Assembly: GCA_026169575.1 (NCBI GenBank)
Contig: JAPFCT010000097.1
Location: 1 to 6,581 of the forward strand
DNA length: 6,581 nt
Reading direction: 5' to 3'
From: Faecalimonas sp.
Lineage (GTDB): Bacteria; Bacillota_A; Clostridia; Lachnospirales; Lachnospiraceae
In this document: in pieces, positions 1 to 5,268 of the stretch
Numbering within the stretch: the first letter of the stretch is position 1
Layout: each line of letters begins with the position of its first letter
The notes under the pieces: generated by a model
What the model saw: only the letters and a program-made list of their open reading frames with translations
Database searches by the model: none
What the model was told of the DNA's origin: nothing
Program-made: the position numbers and the translations under genes

Positions 1-556
1 CTTTTTCTTCATTATATAGATGGATCCGGTAAGTTCTGACAGCCCAGCCGCCCTCTGTCCGCTCCTCACCACAGACCAGCCGGATTGCGCACCATGCGGC
101 ATCTGCCGCATCGTCTCCTGCCTCCACACAGATTTCCTTTTGGTCTGCAAGCGCCATATAAGCGGTCGTGATCACCCGTGTCCGCGGATCACGGTCCATT
201 GCGCCATAGGCTGCAACCTGCTCCATGAGAAGTCCTCTGACACCGGTCTCCTCCTCCAGCTCTCTTCTTGCAGTTTCTTCCAGATCTTCCCGGAGATTGA
301 CAAATCCGCCCGGCAGCGCCCAAAATCCAATGCTCGGATGATTGCTTCTCTTGATAAGAAGAACCTGCAGATCATCGACACTGGAAATATCCTCTTTTCT
401 CCCCTGATAAGAAAGCACTACTGCATCGGTCGTACATGACGGTGTCTCATATTTGTACGGCTGATACCCTGCCAGAAATTCTTCCAGCGTCTGTCCGTCT
501 TTGTTCTGCTCTCCGGTCCCCCGAAACGGCTCGATATTTTCCAAAAAAGCTGCCAT
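1..556 (-). CDS. Nudix hydrolase, ADP-ribose pyrophosphatase-like (3' end beyond the window)
   Basis: This gene starts at ATG 554-556, behind a good ribosome binding site (GGAGG at 565-569, 8 nt spacing), and stays open for 185 codons to the window edge, so its C-terminus is missing. A complete Nudix box is visible at residues 84-106: G84, E90, R98-E99, E102-E103 and G105-V106, exactly fitting GX5EX7REUXEEXGU. This is the Mg2+-binding and catalytic loop that hydrolyses nucleoside diphosphates linked to another moiety. The lead-in FWALPGGF and the following AYGAMDRDPRTRVITTAY stretch resemble the COG1051 group (ADP-ribose pyrophosphatases and the Nudix half of NrtR-type regulators). About 40 residues precede the domain. 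Substrate cannot be fixed from sequence, and because the 3' end is missing an NrtR-like C-terminal winged helix cannot be excluded. It lies 104 nt after the tRNA-Thr gene with a terminator in between. No convincing promoter of its own is visible. Confidence 0.9.
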   Translation of the reverse strand, partial: MAAFLENIEPFRGTGEQNKDGQTLEEFLAGYQPYKYETPSCTTDAVVLSYQGRKEDISSVDDLQVLLIKRSNHPSIGFWALPGGFVNLREDLEETARRELEEETGVRGLLMEQVAAYGAMDRDPRTRVITTAYMALADQKEICVEAGDDAADAAWCAIRLVCGEERTEGGWAVRTYRIHLYNEEK

Positions 557-610
557 AGTTTCTACCTCCATTTGCTTCCAGCAGTTTTGTCTGTAAGAGT
601 TTCTATAAAA

Positions 611-650
611 CAAAAAAAGAATAAGAAATTTTGTATTAAAAATTCTTACT
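611..650 (-). terminator. Rho-independent terminator after tRNA-Thr
   Basis: Starting ten bases after the tRNA 3' end, the minus strand forms an AT-rich hairpin. The arm at 638-650 (AGTAAGAATTTTT) pairs with the arm at 620-632 (AAAATTTCTTATT) around a 5-nt loop, with one T-T mismatch and one G-T wobble. It is followed directly by a T-rich run (TCTTTTTTT, 612-620). Position and polarity fit termination of the short tRNA transcript. The stem is weak in GC, so some readthrough into the Nudix gene is possible. Confidence 0.7.
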
Positions 651-659
651 CTCTCCAAA

Positions 660-732
660 AGCTGCCTAGGGGACTTGAACCCCCGACCTCCGCCTTACCA
701 AGGCGACGCGCTACCGACTGCGCCAAGGCAGC
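660..732 (-). tRNA. tRNA-Thr (anticodon GGU)
   Basis: A full 73-nt cloverleaf folds on the minus strand. The acceptor stem is GCTGCCT/AGGCAGC (7 perfect pairs). The D stem GCGC/GCGC encloses AGTCGGTA. The anticodon stem TCGCC/GGCGG has one T-G wobble. The anticodon loop is TTGGTAA with GGT at positions 34-36, reading ACC and, by wobble, ACU threonine codons. The variable loop has five bases, and the T arm has a GGGG/CCCC core with loop TTCAAGT. The discriminator base is T (U73), and CCA is not encoded, so it must be added after transcription. It has its own strong promoter (755-783) and terminator (611-650), so it looks like a single-gene unit placed between sigH and the Nudix gene. Confidence 0.97.
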
Positions 733-754
733 ATATTTTGCTGTCAACACACAT

Positions 755-783
755 ACTATATCGGAAAACGCTCCCCTTGTCAA
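755..783 (-). promoter_or_regulatory. Strong vegetative promoter of tRNA-Thr
   Basis: A perfect -35 box TTGACA (778-783) is followed by a 17-nt spacer and a -10 box TATAGT (755-760, five of six consensus bases). Transcription would start near 748, about 15 nt before the mature tRNA 5' end. The near-consensus form fits a stable-RNA promoter read by the housekeeping sigma factor. The -35 box and part of the spacer lie inside the hairpin at 769-791. Confidence 0.85.
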
Positions 784-791
784 GAGGAGCG
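765..791 (-). terminator. Probable terminator hairpin after sigH, overlapping the tRNA promoter
   Basis: Minus-strand bases 791-769 form a 10-bp stem, CGCTCCTCTT / AAGGGGAGCG with one T-G wobble, closed by a 3-nt GAC loop. It is followed by TTTTCC. The stem is GC-rich and stable but the T tract is only four bases, so termination may be incomplete. It lies about 90 nt after the sigH stop and is the only terminator candidate for the cysE-sigH block. A role as a transcript-end stabiliser rather than a true terminator is also possible. Confidence 0.6.
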
Positions 792-879
792 CACTGTATT
801 TTTCATGTATTTTGTACTTTTTATCTTATTGATGTCGCATTGCCAGGAGGTTATCTTCTGTTCCTGCGGTCTCTTTTCC

Positions 880-1500
880 CTATCTTCTATGATTTAAGAT
901 CCACTGTGCCTTATTCTTGATCCGCTGCAGCGCATTGTCGACTGCTTTCGGACTCTTCCCGATCAGCTCCGCGATCGTCCGGTAATCGGTTCCAAGAAGA
1001 TGTAAATACAACACACGGTTCTCCAGGTCACTGAGCTGTTCTTTGAGCATACTTTCTACCTGCCGGAAGTATTCCTTATCCAAAAACAATTCTTCCGGAT
1101 TGTTCTCCCGCTCCGGCTGGATCGTGTCGATCAGACGGGAACGTTTATGCTCCTCTGACTCATCTCCCTCCTCGTAGAGAGAAACATAGGAGTTCAGCGG
1201 GATATGCTTCTTTCGTTTTGACGCCTCGATCGCGCTGTACATCTGTCTGGAAACGCACAGATCTGCAAAGCTTGCAAAAGAGGTCTCCAGCGCCGGATCA
1301 TAATCCCGGACCGCCTTAAAAAGCCCGATCATCCCTTCCTGGATCAGATCATCGTTTTCGCCTCCGAGAAGAAACATCGCCTTTGCCTTCTTCCGCACAA
1401 GATATTTATATTTTTCCATAATAAAATCTGTGATCTCAGATTCTCCCGCGCGCAGAGAAGCGATCAGCTGCTCGTCTGTCATTTTCTCATATGCTGCCAT
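880..1500 (-). CDS. sigH: RNA polymerase sigma-H factor (Spo0H), stationary phase/sporulation
   Basis: The 206-residue protein is close in length and sequence to Bacillus subtilis SigH (about 218 aa). It directs core RNA polymerase to promoters for the entry into sporulation and stationary-phase functions. Sigma region 2 spans about residues 30-100, with the typical ENDDLIQEGMIGLFKAVRDY core-binding and -10 recognition helices and the family-specific KKHIPLNSY stretch (98-105). An acidic linker follows (about 110-140). Region 4 (about 153-205) holds the -35-binding helix-turn-helix, including TIAELIGKSPKAVDNALQR. The chosen ATG follows the rlmB TAA with no gap and in the same frame. No good Shine-Dalgarno is seen: AAGG lies 12 nt upstream, too far. 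Translation therefore probably depends on coupling or reinitiation from rlmB, or begins at Met7. It is the last gene of the cysE block, followed by a hairpin and tRNA-Thr. Confidence 0.95.
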   Translation of the reverse strand: MAAYEKMTDEQLIASLRAGESEITDFIMEKYKYLVRKKAKAMFLLGGENDDLIQEGMIGLFKAVRDYDPALETSFASFADLCVSRQMYSAIEASKRKKHIPLNSYVSLYEEGDESEEHKRSRLIDTIQPERENNPEELFLDKEYFRQVESMLKEQLSDLENRVLYLHLLGTDYRTIAELIGKSPKAVDNALQRIKNKAQWILNHRR

Positions 1501-2256
1501 TTATCCGCGCTGCCTTACAATCTCATATGCCAGCACTCCTGCCGCTACCGATGCATTTAAGGAATCAATATCTCCTTTCATCGGGATGGAAGCAATGAAA
1601 TCACATTTCTCCTTCACAAGACGGCTGACACCTTCTCCCTCATTTCCGATCACAAGACCGATCGGTCCGGTCAGATTCAGTCGGTACATAGATTCGCCTC
1701 CCATATCAGCACAGACAAACCAGAGTCCTCTCTCTTTTAATTCCTCCATGGTCTTTGCCAGATTTGTCACTTTGGCGACCGGCGTATAATTTAACGCACC
1801 AGCAGAAGTTTTCGCCACCGTCGCGGTCAGACCTGCCGCTCTTCGCTTTGGAATGATCACCCCATGCGCGCCGGCAAGATTTGCCGTACGGATGATCGCC
1901 CCGAGATTGTGCGGATCTTCGATATTGTCAAGCAGGATCAGAAAAGGATCCTCTCCTCTTTTTTCTGCAAGCGCAAACATATCTTCAATCTCAGAATATT
2001 CATAGGCGGCCGCATGTGCAATGACTCCCTGATGCTTTCCGGTCTCTGACAGCTGATCCAGCCTTTCCTTTGAGACAAAGTTTAAGATTGTATCATGTTT
2101 TTTTGCCTCACGGACGATCGTCCGGACCGGTCCGTCCTGACATCCGTCAAGGACAAATAATTTATCTACCGGCTTCCCGGAGCGAAATGCCTCCAGCACT
2201 GCATTTCTCCCTTCGATCGTCAGTGCCTTGATTTCTGTATTTACTTCTTTATTCAT
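1501..2256 (-). CDS. rlmB: 23S rRNA 2'-O-ribose methyltransferase, RlmB/TrmH (SpoU) family
   Basis: At 251 residues this matches the usual length of RlmB, which uses S-adenosylmethionine to methylate the ribose of a conserved 23S rRNA P-loop guanosine (G2251 in E. coli). An N-terminal substrate-binding domain (about 12-80, beginning with the typical EGRNAVLEAF) is joined to a SPOUT knotted catalytic domain. All three SpoU motifs are present: NIEDPHNLGAIIRTA (111-125, catalytic Asn111 and Arg123), VIGNEGEGVSRLV (202-214), and SIPMKGDIDSLNASVAAGVL (223-242). The start ATG overlaps the mrnC stop by 8 nt and has a clear Shine-Dalgarno (AGAGGAG, 2264-2270, about 7 nt spacing) inside the end of mrnC. 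The stop codon abuts the sigH start. The exact target nucleotide is inferred from the family; the methyltransferase call itself is secure. Confidence 0.95.
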   Translation of the reverse strand: MNKEVNTEIKALTIEGRNAVLEAFRSGKPVDKLFVLDGCQDGPVRTIVREAKKHDTILNFVSKERLDQLSETGKHQGVIAHAAAYEYSEIEDMFALAEKRGEDPFLILLDNIEDPHNLGAIIRTANLAGAHGVIIPKRRAAGLTATVAKTSAGALNYTPVAKVTNLAKTMEELKERGLWFVCADMGGESMYRLNLTGPIGLVIGNEGEGVSRLVKEKCDFIASIPMKGDIDSLNASVAAGVLAYEIVRQRG

Positions 2257-2707
2257 CTTGATTCTCCTCTGTTTTCAGACTTTCCAATCCAATTTGGATC
2301 AACTCGGTCATCCGTGCCCACTTTTTCTCCAGATACAGGTATCCCATCAGCGCTTCAAACCCGGTAGCTCTCCGGTAGTCTGTCACGGATTGATTTTTTG
2401 CCGGGGAGACAGATCTGGAATTCCTTCCTCTCTTATAGACACCCAGTTCCTCCGGTGTCAGGATCCCCTGCAGTGTCCGCATCATCTTTGACTGTGCAGA
2501 TGCCTGCACAAGAGCGCTCGTCTCTTTGTGCAGTTTCTGTACCTGCTTGTTTCCTTCATTGATCACGATACTTTTTATGATCAGATCATAGATACTGTCA
2601 CCGATATAGGCGAGCGTCAGCGGGGAATATTCTCTGATATCAACTTCTTTTAAGGAAAATGTCTCCTGCATGCAGGAAAACAGATCCCGTTCTATGCTCT
2701 TTTCCAT
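2249..2707 (-). CDS. mrnC: Ribonuclease Mini-III (23S rRNA maturation)
   Basis: This 152-residue protein is an RNase III catalytic domain without the double-stranded-RNA-binding domain, as in Mini-III of Firmicutes, which trims the double-stranded ends of 23S rRNA precursor. Seen in the sequence are the family signature YSPLTLAYIGDSIYDL (27-42, metal-binding Asp37) and the second conserved block YKRGRNSRS...TDYRRATGFEALMGYLYL (91-126), with the metal-binding Glu at 118. Length and both motifs fit the family. The start overlaps the end of cysS by 16 nt, with a moderate Shine-Dalgarno (AAGGGG, 2712-2717, short 4-nt spacing). Its stop overlaps the rlmB start. The cysS-mrnC-rlmB order is standard for Firmicutes and supports a link between rRNA processing and modification. 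Confidence 0.95.
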   Translation of the reverse strand: MEKSIERDLFSCMQETFSLKEVDIREYSPLTLAYIGDSIYDLIIKSIVINEGNKQVQKLHKETSALVQASAQSKMMRTLQGILTPEELGVYKRGRNSRSVSPAKNQSVTDYRRATGFEALMGYLYLEKKWARMTELIQIGLESLKTEENQDE

Positions 2708-4098
2708 TTTACCCCTTCTCTTGTGTCTTCTAAAATAATTCCTTTTTCCAGCAATTCATTTCGGATCTCATCTGCGCGCTGGAAATTCTTTGCTTTTCTC
2801 ACAGCCTGCCGTTCTTCAATCAATGCCTCGATATCTTCTGCAAGAAGTTCTTCCTCCTTCACCACGATGATCCCAAGAACATCTGACAGATGCTGGATAC
2901 GCTCCAGCAATGCACTGTCATAGGCTCTGGAAGATTCTCCATCTGCTGTTGTATTTGCAAATTTTACAAGTTCAAAAATTGCCGCAATCGCATCTGCAGT
3001 GTTAAAGTCATCTTCCATCGCCGTCTCAAATGCAGTTACAAATTTTTCAGTATCCTGAAATTGTGTATTCTCTGCCTCTGTCATCTCCTCCGTTTTTGCA
3101 TTTGCTGCAAGATATTTCAGGTTCTCCGCCGCAGTGATGATACGCTCCAGACCGTTTTTCGATGCCGCCATCAGCTCTGCGCTGAAGTTTAGCGGGCTTC
3201 TATAATGCGCACTCAGCATAAAGAACCGAAGCACCTGCAGATCATACTGTTCTGCGATCTCGCGCACTGTACGGAAATTTCCGAGTGACTTTGACATCTT
3301 CCGGTTATCGATATTTAAAAAGGCATTGTGCATCCAGTATCTTGCGAACTCTTTTCCATTTGCCGCCTCGCTCTGTGCGATTTCATTTTCATGGTGAGGA
3401 AATACAAGGTCTTCCCCTCCTGCATGAATGTCGATCTGGTCTCCGAGATACTTTTTGGACATCACCGAGCACTCGATATGCCATCCCGGACGTCCGTCGC
3501 TCCACGGTGATTTCCAGAAAGGTTCCCCTTCTTTTTTCGGTTTCCAGAGTACAAAATCAAGCGGATCTTCCTTCTCGTCTTCTCCGGTGACAAGAAGAGA
3601 TCTTCCGCCGGATCTTAAATCATCCAGATTCTTGTGGGATAACTTCCCGTAAGGTCCGAATTTTCTCGTCCGGAAATAAACGGTTCCATTTTTCTCATAG
3701 GCATATCCTTTCTCGATCAGCTCTCCGATCATCTCGATCATCCCGCCAATCTCCTGCGTTGCAAGCGGATGCGTGGTCGCCGGTCTGACATTCATCCCTT
3801 CCATATCCTTTTTGCACTCTGCGATATATCTCTGTGAAATTTCCTCTGCGGATACATTCTCTTCGATCGCTTTCTTAATGATCTTGTCATCCACATCCGT
3901 AAAATTCGATACGAAGTTCACATCATATCCTTTGTACTCAAAATATCTTCTCACCGTATCAAATACGATCATCGGTCTCGCATTGCCGATATGGATAAAA
4001 TTATATACGGTCGGTCCGCACACATACATGCGGACTTTCTTTTCTTCCAGTGGCACAAATTCTTCTTTTTTCTTTGTCAGTGTGTTATACAGCTTCAT
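2692..4098 (-). CDS. cysS: Cysteinyl-tRNA synthetase
   Basis: A full-length class I aminoacyl-tRNA synthetase of 468 residues (E. coli CysRS is 461), attaching cysteine to tRNA-Cys in the cytoplasm. The ATP-binding HIGN motif is at 36-39 and KMSKS at 267-271. The zinc that recognises the cysteine thiol would be held by Cys27 (in CGPTVYN), Cys210 (in WHIECS), His235 and Glu239 (in FPHHENE); all four are present. A helical anticodon-binding region occupies roughly 290-468. The start overlaps the cysE stop by 14 nt and has an excellent AGGAGG ribosome binding site (4106-4111, 7-nt spacing). The end overlaps mrnC. It is placed under the upstream Cys T-box together with cysE, a classical amino-acid-specific feedback arrangement. 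Confidence 0.98.
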   Translation of the reverse strand: MKLYNTLTKKKEEFVPLEEKKVRMYVCGPTVYNFIHIGNARPMIVFDTVRRYFEYKGYDVNFVSNFTDVDDKIIKKAIEENVSAEEISQRYIAECKKDMEGMNVRPATTHPLATQEIGGMIEMIGELIEKGYAYEKNGTVYFRTRKFGPYGKLSHKNLDDLRSGGRSLLVTGEDEKEDPLDFVLWKPKKEGEPFWKSPWSDGRPGWHIECSVMSKKYLGDQIDIHAGGEDLVFPHHENEIAQSEAANGKEFARYWMHNAFLNIDNRKMSKSLGNFRTVREIAEQYDLQVLRFFMLSAHYRSPLNFSAELMAASKNGLERIITAAENLKYLAANAKTEEMTEAENTQFQDTEKFVTAFETAMEDDFNTADAIAAIFELVKFANTTADGESSRAYDSALLERIQHLSDVLGIIVVKEEELLAEDIEALIEERQAVRKAKNFQRADEIRNELLEKGIILEDTREGVKWKRA

Positions 4099-4837
4099 CT
4101 TTCTTCCTCCTGCTCTTTTTCTTTTTTCCTTTTGGATTCTTCTCGTCCTTTTTCTGCCCCTTTTTTATTTCATTTTCCAGGCGGCACTGTCTCAAATTCT
4201 GTTCTAACTCCGTCACCTGATTTTTCAGACGGATATTTTCTTCCTGCAATGCATGGATATCCGTGAGAACGGGATCCGGCAGATGGATCTGGTCCAGATC
4301 TGCCCGCGGGATTTTCTCACTGCCCATCCGAACAACCCTGCCCGGCACCCCGACCACCGTACAGTTCGGAGGTACTTCCTTTAAGACAACAGACCCGGCT
4401 CCGATTTTGGCATTCTCGCCGATCGTAAAAGATCCGAGAATCTTGGCTCCGGCGCTGACCATAACATTATCTTCCAGTGTCGGGTGTCTTTTCCCTTTTT
4501 CCTTTCCGGTTCCTCCAAGCGTCACTCCCTGATAGAGTGTCACATTATCACCGAGTACTGCTGTCTCGCCGATGATCACTCCGCTTCCATGATCGATAAA
4601 AAGTCCTTTCCCGATCACTGCCCCAGGGTGGATCTCTATCCCGGTCTTTCTGACGGCTCTCTGGGAGATCCACCTTGCCAGAAAATAATGTCTGTTCTGG
4701 TACAGCTTATGTGCTGCCCGGTAGTGAAGGATCGCCTTGAAACTTGGATATAAAAATACTTCTGCGGTTGTCTTGATCGCAGGATCTCTCTCCCGGATCA
4801 CTTCGATCTCCTCACGGATGTAAGATATCATTCCCAT
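4085..4837 (-). CDS. cysE: Serine O-acetyltransferase with coiled-coil and lysine-rich C-terminal tail
   Basis: CysE transfers acetyl from acetyl-CoA to L-serine, giving O-acetylserine, the precursor of cysteine. The helical N-terminal region (1-65) leads into a left-handed beta-helix of hexapeptide repeats (about 66-170) containing [14 protein letters not shown] (catalytic Asp82/His83), [15 protein letters not shown] (106-119, His118), and [14 protein letters not shown] (144-157). At 250 residues it is longer than B. subtilis CysE (217). The surplus is a predicted coiled coil at about 189-224 (heptad leucines, [19 protein letters not shown]) and a strongly basic tail, with 14 Lys/Arg among residues 225-246. 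It lacks the C-terminal DGI-type ending that docks into O-acetylserine sulfhydrylase in enterobacteria and ends in DEAV. The start ATG 4835-4837 has AGGAGG at 4845-4850, 7 nt away, preferred over Met3. It is the first gene after the T-box. No cysK is in the window. Confidence 0.96.
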   Translation of the reverse strand: MGMISYIREEIEVIRERDPAIKTTAEVFLYPSFKAILHYRAAHKLYQNRHYFLARWISQRAVRKTGIEIHPGAVIGKGLFIDHGSGVIIGETAVLGDNVTLYQGVTLGGTGKEKGKRHPTLEDNVMVSAGAKILGSFTIGENAKIGAGSVVLKEVPPNCTVVGVPGRVVRMGSEKIPRADLDQIHLPDPVLTDIHALQEENIRLKNQVTELEQNLRQCRLENEIKKGQKKDEKNPKGKKKKSRRKKDEAV

Positions 4838-4865
4838 CCTGCTGCCTCCTACTGCGGAATCTTGT

Positions 4866-5123
4866 AATAAAAAAACTCCATCTCCCTAAAGAGACGAAGT
4901 TTATCCGCGGTTCCACTCTTCTGAAAATCTGCCTGTCATGGAGACTTTCACTTTCATACATGTAACGCATGCCTGCGTACCCGGCTACTTTCTTTCGCCG
5001 GATCAGCTCCCGAATGCACTTCACAGATCCTTTCCTCAAGCGTGCTCTCAGCCGGTGACACCCTCTCTCTGTCAGTTCCAGATCTGTTACTCTTTTCGTT
5101 CTCAGCCTTTTTCCTATGATCTA
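4866..5123 (-). promoter_or_regulatory. T-box riboswitch, cysteine specifier (TGC), controlling cysE-cysS and downstream genes
   Basis: This leader senses the charging state of tRNA. Stem I is visible: the AGTA motif precedes CAGATC (near 5080), which pairs with GATCTG at about 5024-5029, and CGAA/TTCG closes below the specifier loop with GA-rich kink-turn-like bulges. The specifier region reads GAAGTGCATTC, with TGC (Cys) at 5016-5018. Further hairpins follow: CCGGC/GCCGG, and GTACGCA/TGCGTTAC with a one-base bulge. The T-box proper, AGAGTGGAACCGCGG (4905-4919), is followed by the terminator at 4869-4901. The tRNA-end-binding tetranucleotide is TGGA (4912-4915), whose variable A complements a U discriminator, as tRNA-Cys has. 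Uncharged tRNA-Cys should stabilise the antiterminator and permit transcription. Neighbouring triplets (GTG, GCA) could be read as Val or Ala, but the discriminator match and the genes controlled favour Cys. Confidence 0.95.
4869..4901 (-). terminator. Regulated terminator of the T-box leader
   Basis: Minus-strand bases 4901-4891 (AACTTCGTCTC) pair with 4884-4874 in an 11-bp stem that includes two G-T wobbles, closed by a 6-nt loop. Seven consecutive T's (4869-4875) overlap and follow the stem. The 5' arm bases CTCTT (4889-4893) can instead pair with AAGAG (4916-4920) next to the T-box, forming the antiterminator. The two structures are therefore mutually exclusive, as required for T-box control. 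Confidence 0.9.
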
Positions 5124-5129
5124 TACATC

Positions 5130-5158
5130 AGTGTATGCAATAAACGTATTTTTGTCAA
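5130..5158 (-). promoter_or_regulatory. Promoter of the T-box/cysE operon
   Basis: The -35 box TTGACA (5153-5158, perfect) and -10 box TACACT (5130-5135, four of six) are separated by 17 nt. A start near 5123 would give a leader of roughly 285 nt before the cysE ATG, a normal T-box length. It is the only good promoter seen ahead of the five-gene block. An A/T-rich direct repeat sits immediately upstream (5160-5204). Confidence 0.8.
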
Positions 5159-5159
5159 C

Positions 5160-5204
5160 CGTTTTCTTCGCAAAATGTCCCGTATCGTTTTTCTCTGCAA
5201 AATG
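5160..5204 (-). repeat. Imperfect direct repeat just upstream of the cysE promoter
   Basis: Two copies of CATTTTGC followed by a purine-rich GAAAA(A)CG stretch lie at 5186-5204 and 5160-5177, their starts 27 nt apart. The second ends one base before the -35 box. Each copy also has an internal TTTT-N6-AAAA partial symmetry. They could be operator half-sites or UP-element-like A/T tracts; no specific regulator can be named from sequence. Confidence 0.45.
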
Positions 5205-5268
5205 CCTCGCATCCGCTCTGCCTTCCTGGGAAGATCTTTCGATCTGCTTCCTTAAACTCTCTGCCCGG

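Noticed and set aside
557..611. TTTTATAGA as a -10 box for the Nudix gene
   Set aside because: It matches the consensus poorly and has no acceptable -35 at 16-18 nt; the upstream bases belong to the tRNA terminator T tract.
572..920. Plus-strand open frames of 86 and 81 codons over the tRNA region
   Set aside because: They run across the tRNA-Thr gene, its promoter and terminator on the opposite strand, lack ribosome binding sites and show only low-complexity hydrophobic ends.
3773..4266. Plus-strand open frames opposite the cysE/cysS junction with Phe-rich hydrophobic runs
   Set aside because: The Phe runs are the reverse complement of the lysine codons of the CysE tail. No independent coding evidence.
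4812..5039. 75-codon minus-strand open frame across the T-box leader (TTG start), a possible leader peptide
   Set aside because: It lies over the stem I, T-box and terminator structures, has no ribosome binding site or family resemblance, and runs into the cysE start. The RNA structure explains the sequence.
5225..5256. Hairpin AGATC-GAAA-GATCT with outer GGA/TCC after the acetyltransferase gene, as an intrinsic terminator
   Set aside because: It has a 3-nt bulge and no T tract follows, so it is at most a transcript-end structure.
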